A stretch of DNA of 6,135 nt from an uncultured Eubacteriales bacterium (GTDB lineage Bacteria; Bacillota_A; Clostridia; Oscillospirales; Oscillospiraceae). The stretch is taken from NCBI GenBank assembly GCA_900556015.1, contig USNH01000058.1, forward strand, positions 1 through 6,135, in the 5' to 3' direction. A program made the position numbers and the translations under genes. The notes beneath the pieces were generated by a model. That model was not told the DNA's origin. It was given only the letters and a program-made list of their open reading frames with translations, and did not search any database. Positions 1 through 5,781 of the stretch are shown here, in pieces (the stretch's first letter is position 1; the number at the start of each line of letters is the position of its first letter).

Positions 1-1527
1 CAGATCCTTGTCCAGCTGGTTGATCGCCCCGTCAAAGGACGTGGTGATGGGCTCGGCCTCGAAGTTCTCGTAGCCGTACATCCGGGCGACCTCCTCCATG
101 ATGTCCGCCTGGATGGACACGTCGCCGGTGGAGCGCCATGTGGGCACGACCACGTGCATATTGTCACCGTCAAAGCTGATGGTATAGCCCAGCAGCTCCA
201 TCTTGTGCCGGATCTCCTCCGGCGGCAGACGCTTGCCCAACCGGCGCTCCAGCCAGCTCAGAGCCACGTCGATCTCCGCCTGCTTCAGGTGCGTGGGGTA
301 CTGATCCACCAGCCCCGTCACCTTCATCTCCGGGTACAGCTCCCGGAACAGCTGCATGGACAGGTCAAGAGCCTGGTCGCAGCGCTCCGGGTCGATGGCC
401 TTCTCATAGCGGGAGGAGGCCTCCGTGCGGTTGTCGTACCGCAGCGCCGTGCGGCGGATGCCCTTGGCGTCGAAGTTGGCAATTTCCAAAATGACCCGGT
501 GGGTGGTGGACAGGATGGAATCCTTCGCGCCGCCCATAATACCGGCAAGACCCACCACACCGGCGTCGTCGGCGATGACCAGGTCATCTGTGCTGAGCGG
601 CAGCTCCTTGCCGTTGAGCAGCGTCAGCGCCTCACCCTCGCCGGCCCGGCGCACGATGATATGCCCCGCGATGTGGTCGGAATCATAGGCGTGGGAGGGC
701 TGGCCCGTGGCCAGCATCACGTAGTTGGTGATGTCCACCAGCGCGTTGATGGGCCGCATACCCACCTTCCAGATGCGGTTTTGCATCCAATACGGCGAAG
801 GCTTGACGGACACATTCTCGATCTGCGTGCCGGTTATGCGGGGGCAGCGCTCCGCGTCCTCCAGGGTCACGTGGAAGCCGGAGGTGTTCTCCACATTCCG
901 GTCGAACCGGGGGAATTCCACCATAGGCAGGTCATACAGCGCCGCGATCTCGCGGGCGATGCCGTAGTGCCCCCACAGGTCAGGCCGGTTGGTCATGGAC
1001 TTGTTGTCGATCTCCAAAATAATGTCGTTCAGATCCAGCGCGTCCGCCAGCGGCGTACCGGCGGGGGCATCGAAGGCGCTGAGGTCGAGGATGACGGCCT
1101 CCCCCTCCACGGGGAACAGGTCGGCAAGCCCGATCTCCACCGCGCCGCAGATCATGCCGTAGCTCTCCACGCCCCGGAGCTTGCTCTGCTTGATCTCCAC
1201 CGGCTCGCCCTCGCCGTGCCAGCGGCACACCGCGCCGGGCAGCGCCACGGCCACCTTCATGCCCTCGCGCAGGTTGCTGCCGCCGCAGACGATGTCCTTG
1301 ATGTCGCCGCCGCCGATGTCGGTCTTGCACACTCTCAGCTTGTCGGCGTTGGGATGGGGCTCAATGGCGCGGATCACGCCCACCACCATATCGTGGAACG
1401 ACGCGCCCAGATCCACGGCGTCCTCCACCTCCACGGTGGACATAGTCAGGTCAAAGGCCAGCTTTTTCAGGTCGGCGTCTGCCGGCAGCTTCACATAATC
1501 TCTGATCCAATTCAGTGATACTTTCAT
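1..1527 (-). CDS. pheT: Phenylalanyl-tRNA synthetase beta subunit (partial, N-terminal 509 residues)
   Basis: Beta chain of the cytoplasmic (alpha-beta)2 enzyme that charges tRNA-Phe; this chain carries the tRNA-binding and editing modules. The reading frame is open from the ATG at 1527 to the left edge. It starts MKVSLNWIRDYVKLP, the typical PheT N-terminus. An EMAP/OB-type tRNA-binding domain lies at about residues 43-150 (PHPNADKL at 57-64). The B3/B4 editing domain is at about 210-390 (QPSHAYD around H279, LAGIMGG at 327-333, SRYEK near 372). The B5 domain begins near 417, and the EEVARMYGYEN stretch follows it. The rest of the catalytic-like module and the C-terminal anticodon-binding (FDX-ACB) domain lie outside the window; the family is usually about 800 residues. 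A GGGAGGG ribosome binding site sits 7 bases before the start. Only 14 bases separate it from the pheS stop, so the two are co-transcribed under the T-box. No frameshift is seen. Confidence 0.97.
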   Translation of the reverse strand, partial: MKVSLNWIRDYVKLPADADLKKLAFDLTMSTVEVEDAVDLGASFHDMVVGVIRAIEPHPNADKLRVCKTDIGGGDIKDIVCGGSNLREGMKVAVALPGAVCRWHGEGEPVEIKQSKLRGVESYGMICGAVEIGLADLFPVEGEAVILDLSAFDAPAGTPLADALDLNDIILEIDNKSMTNRPDLWGHYGIAREIAALYDLPMVEFPRFDRNVENTSGFHVTLEDAERCPRITGTQIENVSVKPSPYWMQNRIWKVGMRPINALVDITNYVMLATGQPSHAYDSDHIAGHIIVRRAGEGEALTLLNGKELPLSTDDLVIADDAGVVGLAGIMGGAKDSILSTTHRVILEIANFDAKGIRRTALRYDNRTEASSRYEKAIDPERCDQALDLSMQLFRELYPEMKVTGLVDQYPTHLKQAEIDVALSWLERRLGKRLPPEEIRHKMELLGYTISFDGDNMHVVVPTWRSTGDVSIQADIMEEVARMYGYENFEAEPITTSFDGAINQLDKDL

Positions 1528-1541
1528 TTTTCAGCCCTCCC

Positions 1542-2579
1542 TTAATGGAACTGTTCCAGGAAGCGCAGGTCGGCGCTGTGGAACAGACGCACGTCGTCCA
1601 CGCCGTAGCGCATCATCACCAGCCGGTCCAGGCCGATGTTGACATAGAAGCCCGTGTACTCGTTGGGGTCAAGGCCCGCGGCCTTCAGTACGTTGGGATG
1701 GGGCGTGCCGCCGGGCATGATCTCGATCCAGCCCACGTGCTTGCACACGCTGCACCCCTTGCCGCCGCAGACCAGGCAGCCCATGTCGATCTCAAAGCCC
1801 GGCTCGACGAAGGGGAAGAACCCGGCTCGCATCCGCACCGGCACGTCCCGACCAAACACCTTGCTCAGAATGCTCTTGATCATCACCTTGCCGGAGGAGA
1901 AGGTGAAATCCTTGTCCACGATCAGCGCCTCATACTGGAAGAACGCCCGCTCATGCCGTGCGTCGGTGGTCTCGTTGCGGTACACCCGGCCCGGATACAC
2001 GAAGCGGTAGGGCGGCTTGTGGGTCTGCATATAGCGCACCGACCCGCCGGTCAGATGAGGCCGCAGGCACAGCTTGTCCCAGCACTTGCCGGTGTCGTGA
2101 TCGGCCAGCCAATAGGTGTCCATGCTCTCCCGTGCGGGATGATCCGGCGGGAAGTTCAGGTTGTCAAAGCCGTACAGCTCGCTGGTGATGTCGTCCTCCT
2201 CATAGATCTCAAAGCCCATGGAGCGGAACGCATCGTTCAGATCGTAGCACATCTGCGTGATGGGATGCAGCCCGCCGCTGAGGGGCAGCGTGCCCGGCAC
2301 GGAGATGTCGAAATCCGGGTCAACCTCCGACGCCTTCATCTTCAGCTCATCCCGCCGCGCATCCAGCAGGGCGGATAGCTGCCCCTTCACCTGGTTCACG
2401 GCCTTGCCCATCTCCGGGCGCAGCGCCGCGTCCAGCTTGGGCAGCTCCTTCATCAGCTCCGTCAAAGAGCCCTGCTTGCCCACCAGCGCGGCCTTGATGT
2501 CCTGCAGCTCCGTTTCGCTGCGGACGGCCTCGATACGCGCCTTGCCCTCGGCAAGCAGCTGTTCCAGTTTTTCCTTCAT
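1542..2579 (-). CDS. pheS: Phenylalanyl-tRNA synthetase alpha subunit, divergent catalytic pocket
   Basis: Catalytic chain of PheRS: activates phenylalanine with ATP and transfers it to tRNA-Phe. The 345-residue length is normal. An N-terminal coiled-coil arm (about 1-85, with LVGKQGSLTELM) precedes a class II synthetase core: HPITQ at 105-109, FDNLNFPPDHPAR at 138-150, motif 2 RVYRNE at 198-203, FFPFVEP at 254-260, and motif 3 GLDRLVMMRYG at 316-326. The start at 2579 is preferred over an in-frame ATG at 2636: the former has AAGGAGG 11 bases upstream and matches the family N-terminus, while the latter would translate the T-box terminator. Oddities: a four-cysteine cluster C268-x2-C271-x4-C276-x2-C279, and several substitutions at normally invariant pocket motifs (PHLTGGS for THTSxxQ, FQYEA for HQxEG, PGGTPHP for GxGMVHP, GFYVNIG for GFAFGMG). 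Those family motifs are recalled, not aligned here. Identity as PheS is firm from the pheT neighbour and Phe-specific T-box. Confidence 0.95.
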   Translation of the reverse strand: MKEKLEQLLAEGKARIEAVRSETELQDIKAALVGKQGSLTELMKELPKLDAALRPEMGKAVNQVKGQLSALLDARRDELKMKASEVDPDFDISVPGTLPLSGGLHPITQMCYDLNDAFRSMGFEIYEEDDITSELYGFDNLNFPPDHPARESMDTYWLADHDTGKCWDKLCLRPHLTGGSVRYMQTHKPPYRFVYPGRVYRNETTDARHERAFFQYEALIVDKDFTFSSGKVMIKSILSKVFGRDVPVRMRAGFFPFVEPGFEIDMGCLVCGGKGCSVCKHVGWIEIMPGGTPHPNVLKAAGLDPNEYTGFYVNIGLDRLVMMRYGVDDVRLFHSADLRFLEQFH

Positions 2580-2590
2580 ATCAAGCACTT

Positions 2591-2597
2591 CCTCCTT
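2591..2597 (-). promoter_or_regulatory. Ribosome binding site that fixes the pheS start
   Basis: AAGGAGG on the minus strand lies 11 bases before the ATG at 2579. It is downstream of the leader terminator, so it is transcribed only on read-through, and it argues against the upstream in-frame ATG at 2636. Confidence 0.8.
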
Positions 2598-2618
2598 TTG
2601 AGAGTTTGTTTTAAGGGA

Positions 2619-2657
2619 TAAAAAAACACCTTCCATCCCTCATACAGGGACGAAAGG
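2619..2657 (-). terminator. Intrinsic terminator of the T-box leader
   Basis: On the minus strand CCTTTCGTCCCT (2646-2657) pairs with AGGGATGGAAGG (2629-2640) over 12 base pairs, including two G-U pairs, around a GTATG loop. TG and then seven T residues (2620-2626) follow. It forms when tRNA-Phe is charged and stops transcription before pheS. Confidence 0.92.
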
Positions 2658-2678
2658 CGAACTTCCGTGGTACCACCC
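2647..2678 (-). promoter_or_regulatory. T-box antiterminator
   Basis: On the minus strand GGG (2676-2678) can pair with CCC (2647-2649), and ACG (2666-2668) with CGT (2650-2652). The seven-base UGGUACC bulge left between them receives the tRNA 3' end. The CGTCCC strand is also the 5' arm of the terminator, so the two structures exclude each other. Confidence 0.85.
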
Positions 2679-2762
2679 GGCTTCGCGGGCAAGGCCCGCG
2701 CACTCGTTTCCCTTTAACGGAGGACGACCCGTCCGCGCATTTCCTCGCGGCAGCTCCCAGGC

Positions 2763-2765
2763 GAA
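2763..2765 (-). promoter_or_regulatory. T-box specifier codon UUC (Phe)
   Basis: The minus-strand triplet TTC sits in the 3' side of the Stem I specifier loop, directly before GCCTGGGAG. The preceding GCAG can pair with CTGC on the 5' side, closing the loop. UUC is cognate for the tRNA-Phe GAA anticodon, matching the downstream pheS and pheT. Confidence 0.85.
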
Positions 2766-2872
2766 CACTGCTTCACGTCCCGAGCCGGCTTGCAGCCGAT
2801 GACCGGCCCTCTCTGACGGAGGTGATGGTTGCAGATTTTCCTATTCATCGCATTTTTCCTTTGATGCACCCA

Positions 2873-2901
2873 TTTATACCACACCGAAACGAAACTTGCA
2901 A
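2873..2901 (-). promoter_or_regulatory. Sigma-A-type promoter of the pheST operon
   Basis: On the minus strand a -35 box TTGCAA (2896-2901) and a -10 box TATAAA (2873-2878) are separated by exactly 17 bases. TGG immediately before the -10 box gives an extended -10 (TGn). Transcription should start near 2865-2867, just upstream of Stem I of the leader. Confidence 0.8.
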
Positions 2902-2938
2902 GCACTTTTTTCCCGTGCCGCGGCGAAAAAAGCAGAAA

Positions 2939-2968
2939 TTGTGATTGACAAATGTGCTATACTATACA
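2939..2968 (+). promoter_or_regulatory. Probable promoter of the dehydratase-lipoprotein-alr set
   Basis: An AT-rich patch in a GC-rich setting holds overlapping -10-like boxes, TATACT (2958-2963, preceded by TGC, an extended -10) and TATACA (2963-2968). TTGTGA (2939-2944) lies 18 bases before the second. The perfect TTGACA at 2945-2950 is only 7 or 12 bases from these boxes, too close for a normal sigma-A spacing. The exact boxes are therefore uncertain, though a promoter here is likely because the upstream gene is divergent. Confidence 0.5.
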
Positions 2969-2994
2969 AAAACAACGCGCAGGGGAGGGATACC

Positions 2995-3849
2995 GTGTTC
3001 ACCATCGACCATGACTATGTGAAAAGCGTGCTGCCCGTCCGCGACCCGGCGGGCCACAAGGGCACGTTCGGCAAGGTCTGCCTGCTGGGCGGCAGCGTGG
3101 GCTATACCGGCGCGCCGGTGCTGTGCGCCCGGGGCGCTGTCCGGGGCGGCTGCGGCCTGGTGTTCCTGGGCGTGCCGACCGACATCTGGCAGGTGGCGGC
3201 GGTAAAGTGCGACGAGGCCATGCCCTTCCCTCTGCCGTCTCACGAGGGCAGGCTTGCCCTGGCCGCCGAGCCGGCGCTGCGATGCCGCGCCGCCGGGTGC
3301 GACGTGCTGGCCATCGGCTGCGGCATGGGTCGGGGAGACGAGACGGATGCCCTGACCCGCCGTCTGCTGACGCTGGAAATGCCCCTGGTGCTGGATGCCG
3401 ATGGCATAAACGCCCTGTCCGGGCATATAGATGAATTGTCCTGCCGCCGCGGTATGACCACGGTGCTCACGCCCCATGACGGTGAGCTGGCCCGCATCGG
3501 CGGCGACCTGGCCGCCCCTCGCGAGGCCGCCGCCTCGGACTTCGCCGTCCGCCACGGCGTGTACCTCGTCCGCAAGGGCCGCCGCACCGTGCTGGCCGCG
3601 CCGGACGGGCGGCTGGCGGTGAACACCACCGGCAACGACGGCATGGCCAAGGGCGGCAGCGGCGATGTGCTCACCGGCCTGCTGGCGTCCCTGCTGGCTC
3701 AGGGCACAGAGCCCTTCGCCGCCTGCTGCGCCGCCGTGTGGCTGCATGGCCGGGCCGGCGACCTGGCCGCCATGGAGAAGGGGCATCGGGGCATGACCCC
3801 CGTGGATATGATAGAGAAGCTGCCCTACGCATTGAAAGAGGTGGAATAA
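2995..3849 (+). CDS. nnrD: ADP-dependent NAD(P)H-hydrate dehydratase (YjeF C-terminal/YxkO family)
   Basis: A cytoplasmic metabolite-repair enzyme of the ribokinase-like fold; family members dehydrate S-NAD(P)HX back to NAD(P)H using ADP. The 284-residue length suits a stand-alone dehydratase. Visible motifs in order are HKGTFGKVCLLGGS (GGS at 32-34), YTGAPVLCARGAVRGGCGLV, VLDADGINAL (D134, D136), TPHDGE at 159-164, and NTTGNDGMAKGGSGDVLTG from N210, whose GSGD with D224 is the nucleotide-binding, catalytic signature. WLHGRAGD follows near the C-terminus. The GTG at 2995 is chosen because AGGGGAGGG lies 5 bases upstream; the frame is open further 5', to a TTG at 2896, but that stretch covers the promoter and lacks family similarity. 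The partner NAD(P)HX epimerase domain is neither fused nor adjacent. It is the first gene of the plus-strand set; the lipoprotein follows after 37 bases. Confidence 0.93.
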   Translation: MFTIDHDYVKSVLPVRDPAGHKGTFGKVCLLGGSVGYTGAPVLCARGAVRGGCGLVFLGVPTDIWQVAAVKCDEAMPFPLPSHEGRLALAAEPALRCRAAGCDVLAIGCGMGRGDETDALTRRLLTLEMPLVLDADGINALSGHIDELSCRRGMTTVLTPHDGELARIGGDLAAPREAAASDFAVRHGVYLVRKGRRTVLAAPDGRLAVNTTGNDGMAKGGSGDVLTGLLASLLAQGTEPFAACCAAVWLHGRAGDLAAMEKGHRGMTPVDMIEKLPYALKEVE

Positions 3850-3886
3850 GCGGAAAGCCCCCCGATGAAACAAGGGAGGGAACACC

Positions 3887-4456
3887 GTGAAAAAGACCGT
3901 TTTGCCCGTGCTGGCCTGTTTGCTGCTCCTGTGCGGCTGCGGCGGGCGCAAAGCCCTGGACGTACAGGAGCAGTACCGCTCCGTCACCTCGGCGGAGCTG
4001 GAGGCGGAGGTGGTCAGCTGCACCGATGCCGCTGGCCGCGCCTTCACCCTGACCTGTCGGTACGACCCGGCGGGCCAGTCCGTCACCACCGTCACCGCGC
4101 CCCGGGAGCTGGCGGGCCTTACCGCCGTGCTGGCAGGGGATACGCTGTCCGTCCGCAGCGGCGACACGCTGCTGCCCGCCGGCGCGTCCACCGATGTCTG
4201 TCCGGCCAACTGCCTGCCCTACCTGCTGGACGCCCTGTCCGGCGGCTACCTGACGGAGCAGAACGAGGAGACGCTGGAGGGCACGCCCTGCCTGCGCCTG
4301 TCGCTGGACACCGTAGCACCCAGCGGTGCGCCGGTGCAGTGCGCCGTGTGGCTGGACAAGGCCACGCTCATCCCCCTTTACGGGGAATTTTCGCAAAACG
4401 GACAGGTGGTGCTGACGGCGAAAATGCTGTCCTTCACCTGCCAAACGGAGGGATAA
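3887..4456 (+). CDS. Small lipoprotein upstream of alr, possibly LolA-fold/GerS-like
   Basis: A 189-residue exported lipoprotein; I cannot assign its function from sequence motifs. The GTG start has AGGGAGGG 6 bases upstream. The N-terminus MKKTVLPVLACLLLLCGC is a lipoprotein signal peptide: two lysines, a hydrophobic core, then L15-C16-G17 before the acylated C18. Cysteine at -2 is outside the strict lipobox pattern. The mature part has no membrane segment, appears beta-rich, and contains seven further cysteines (45, 57, 105, 109, 135, 152, 185), many for its size. The C-terminal half (YLTEQNEETLEG, VWLDKATLIPLYGEF, VVLTAKMLSF) has the strand rhythm of LolA-like carrier proteins, a weak impression only. 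In B. subtilis the lipoprotein YdcC lies just before alr, and in C. difficile the germination lipoprotein GerS is co-transcribed with alr2, so position suggests one of these roles. Its stop is 5 bases from the alr start. Confidence 0.85.
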   Translation: MKKTVLPVLACLLLLCGCGGRKALDVQEQYRSVTSAELEAEVVSCTDAAGRAFTLTCRYDPAGQSVTTVTAPRELAGLTAVLAGDTLSVRSGDTLLPAGASTDVCPANCLPYLLDALSGGYLTEQNEETLEGTPCLRLSLDTVAPSGAPVQCAVWLDKATLIPLYGEFSQNGQVVLTAKMLSFTCQTEG

Positions 4457-4461
4457 TTATT

Positions 4462-5631
4462 ATGGAATCCACACTAAAGAGAACGTGGGCGGAGATCGAT
4501 CTGGACGCCCTGGCCTATAACTACCGCGCCCTGCGGCAGCGGGTGGGGGAGAACGTCAGGTTCCTGGGCGTGGTCAAGGCCGATGCCTACGGCCACGGCG
4601 CGGTGCAGGTGTCCCGCACGCTGCAAGCCCTGGGCGCGGACTACCTGGCCGTGTCCAGCATCGACGAGGCCGCCGAGCTGCGCCATGGCGGCATCACCAT
4701 GCCCATCCTGATCCTGGGTCACACGCCCCGCGAGCAGGTGGGCCGCCTGATAGACCTGCACATCACCCAGGCCGTGACCTGCCAGGCCAAGGCCCTGGAA
4801 TACAGCGAGGAGGCCGTCCGCCTGGGCGGCACGCTGACGGTGCACATCAAGGTGGATACCGGGATGTCCCGTTTGGGCTACCTCGTCTCCGGCGGCCATT
4901 TCGACACCGGCACGGCGGATATATGCCGCGCCTGCGCCCTGCCCGGCCTGTATGCCGAGGGCATCTTCACCCACTTCGCCGTGGCCGATGAGCCGGACGC
5001 GGACAGCGCCGCCTATACCCGCGCACAGCTTGACCTGTTCCGCCGCGTTATCGAGGCGGTGGAGCGGCAGCGGGGACAGCGCTTCACCATCCGTCACTGT
5101 GCCAACTCCGGCGCGGTGGCCTCCTGGCCGGAGAGCTATATGGACATGGTGCGCCCCGGCATCCTTCTGTACGGCTGCGGTGAGCTGGCGCAGGGACTGG
5201 GTCTGCGCCCCGTCATGACCCTCAAGACCACCGTCAGCACCATCAAGACCTACGAGCCCGGCACGGATGTCAGCTATGGCCGCCTGTATACCACGCCCCG
5301 CACCACCCGCATGGGCGTCGTGCCCTACGGCTACGCCGACGGTTTCTTCCGCTGCCTGTCCGGCAAATGCGCCTTCGCCGCCCCCGGCGGCGACGCGCCC
5401 CAGCGCGGACGCATCTGCATGGATATGTCCATGGTGGACCTGACCGACCTGCCGGAGGTGCAGGTGGGGGACGAGCTGGAGGTGTTCGGCACGCGCCATC
5501 CCGTAGGGGAGCTGGCCGCCCTGGCGGGCACGATCCCCTATGAGCTCACCTGCGCCGTCAGCCGCCGCGTGCCCCGTGTCTACCTGCAAAACGGCGCGGA
5601 GGTGGAGCGGGAGCTGCTGCTGCGGTTCTGA
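4462..5631 (+). CDS. alr: Alanine racemase
   Basis: A PLP-dependent cytoplasmic enzyme interconverting L- and D-alanine; D-alanine goes into peptidoglycan precursors. The 389-residue length equals the typical Bacillus enzyme. The N-terminal TIM barrel holds the PLP lysine in VVKADAYGHG (K39, Y43), VDTGMSRLG with R137, FTHFAVAD with H171, NSGA with S216, and RPGILLYG with R231, which contacts the PLP pyridine nitrogen in the family. The C-terminal beta domain supplies the second catalytic base, Y272 of VSYGRLY, and the substrate-contacting RICMDMSMVDL around M320-D321. No key residue is missing. The frame is open upstream to 3865 through the lipoprotein gene, but ATG 4462 has GGAGGG 9 bases before it and begins the family-typical KRTWAEIDLDAL. 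It is probably co-transcribed with the lipoprotein and translationally close-coupled. A second, catabolic or sporulation-linked alr elsewhere in the genome cannot be excluded. Confidence 0.97.
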   Translation: MESTLKRTWAEIDLDALAYNYRALRQRVGENVRFLGVVKADAYGHGAVQVSRTLQALGADYLAVSSIDEAAELRHGGITMPILILGHTPREQVGRLIDLHITQAVTCQAKALEYSEEAVRLGGTLTVHIKVDTGMSRLGYLVSGGHFDTGTADICRACALPGLYAEGIFTHFAVADEPDADSAAYTRAQLDLFRRVIEAVERQRGQRFTIRHCANSGAVASWPESYMDMVRPGILLYGCGELAQGLGLRPVMTLKTTVSTIKTYEPGTDVSYGRLYTTPRTTRMGVVPYGYADGFFRCLSGKCAFAAPGGDAPQRGRICMDMSMVDLTDLPEVQVGDELEVFGTRHPVGELAALAGTIPYELTCAVSRRVPRVYLQNGAEVERELLLRF

Positions 5632-5677
5632 CACCGCCGGGTGCGTCTCCGCATAGAATACAGCGGACGGAGCAAAC

Positions 5678-5707
5678 GGAATTTGCCCGGCAGGGCGTAT
5701 AAATTCC
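5678..5707 (+). repeat. Inverted repeat / possible RNA hairpin after alr
   Basis: GGAATTT (5678-5684) and AAATTCC (5701-5707) are perfect 7-base inverted copies. A second stem, GCCC/GGGC (5685-5688 and 5693-5696), is nested inside with loop GGCA, leaving GTAT unpaired on the 3' side. No T run follows, so it is not a standard intrinsic terminator. It could be an mRNA 3'-end or processing structure, or a DNA-binding site. TATAAA at 5698-5703 overlaps it and could be a -10 box, but no -35 is evident. Confidence 0.5.
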
Positions 5708-5726
5708 CCGGCTGCGTGGGACAATG

Positions 5727-5771
5727 GAAGTGACCTGAGGACATATCCCTCCGGTACTTCTTGCCTCGGAG
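5727..5771 (+). promoter_or_regulatory. Potential alternative RNA structures at the toxin ribosome binding site
   Basis: Two exclusive foldings can be drawn. In one, GAAGT (5727-5731) pairs with ACTTC (5756-5760), ACC (5733-5735) with GGT (5753-5755), and GAGG (5737-5740) with CCTC (5748-5751), making an imperfect hairpin. In the other, CTCCG (5749-5753) pairs with CGGAG (5767-5771), which is the only Shine-Dalgarno-like sequence before the toxin start, 10 bases upstream of GTG 5782. Switching between them could open or close translation. This is drawn by eye without energies, and GC-rich sequence gives chance pairings. Confidence 0.35.
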
Positions 5772-5781
5772 TGTGAACTGT

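Larger units (their letters stand above)
2619..2867 (-). promoter_or_regulatory. T-box leader (tRNA-Phe-sensing riboswitch) of pheST
   Basis: The untranslated leader binds uncharged tRNA-Phe and controls read-through into pheST. Read on the minus strand, Stem I has the conserved GATGAATAGGA segment near its base, an AGAGAG-type bulge, and a distal helix GCCGG/CCGGC whose loop contains CGGCTGCAAG. The specifier loop carries TTC (2763-2765) followed by GCCTGGGAG, as expected for a phenylalanine codon read by anticodon GAA. A GC-rich hairpin at 2684-2700 (CGCGGGC/GCCCGCG) matches Stem III. The T-box core GGGTGGTACCACGG follows, with TGGTACC at 2669-2675; UGGU would pair with an ACCA acceptor end, consistent with discriminator base A of tRNA-Phe. 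The terminator ends the leader. The 5' end is inferred from the promoter spacing. No other leader type fits all of these parts. Confidence 0.95.

Noticed and set aside
154..1518. A 454-codon open frame on the plus strand opposite pheT
   Set aside because: It is codon-aligned with pheT on the other strand; GC-rich codon use removes stops from the antisense register. The protein is a low-complexity run of H, V, L, Q and R with no recognisable family, and pheT is unmistakable.
1515..2378. A 287-codon open frame on the plus strand opposite pheS
   Set aside because: Same antisense-register artefact over a firmly identified gene; no ribosome binding site or family resemblance.
2580..2636. A 19-residue N-terminal extension of PheS from the ATG at 2636
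   Set aside because: It would be encoded by the T-box terminator and U tract, lacks a ribosome binding site, and does not match the family N-terminus.
2714..2905. A 63-codon minus-strand open frame as a possible leader peptide
   Set aside because: It coincides with the structured T-box leader and begins upstream of the inferred transcription start, so it is very unlikely to be translated.
2962..4209. A 415-codon minus-strand open frame spanning the dehydratase and lipoprotein genes
   Set aside because: It runs antisense across two real genes and their gap, has biased H/Q/A/G composition and no known motif.
3865..4461. A 199-codon 5' extension that would fuse a long N-terminal domain to alanine racemase
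   Set aside because: It overlaps the lipoprotein gene in another frame, which has a signal peptide and good ribosome binding site. The alr ATG at 4462 has its own ribosome binding site and gives the standard length.
5631..5660. CATAGAATA (5652-5660) as a sporulation sigma-E/K type -10 box
   Set aside because: A CATAnnnT match is short and expected by chance; the upstream AC or ATA element is not convincing and no start site evidence exists.
5683..5703. TTGCCC and TATAAA as a sigma-A promoter for the toxin gene
   Set aside because: The spacing is only 9 bases, far from 16-18, and no alternative -35 box is present 17 bases upstream of TATAAA.
4474..5724. A 416-codon minus-strand open frame opposite alr
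   Set aside because: It mirrors alr codons, which carry a full set of catalytic residues on the plus strand; the reverse product resembles nothing known.
5641..5733. A 30-codon GTG-started open frame between alr and the toxin, considered as a mini-antitoxin
   Set aside because: No ribosome binding site, no resemblance to MazE/EndoAI N-terminal DNA-binding or C-terminal toxin-binding sequence, and much shorter than known antitoxins.
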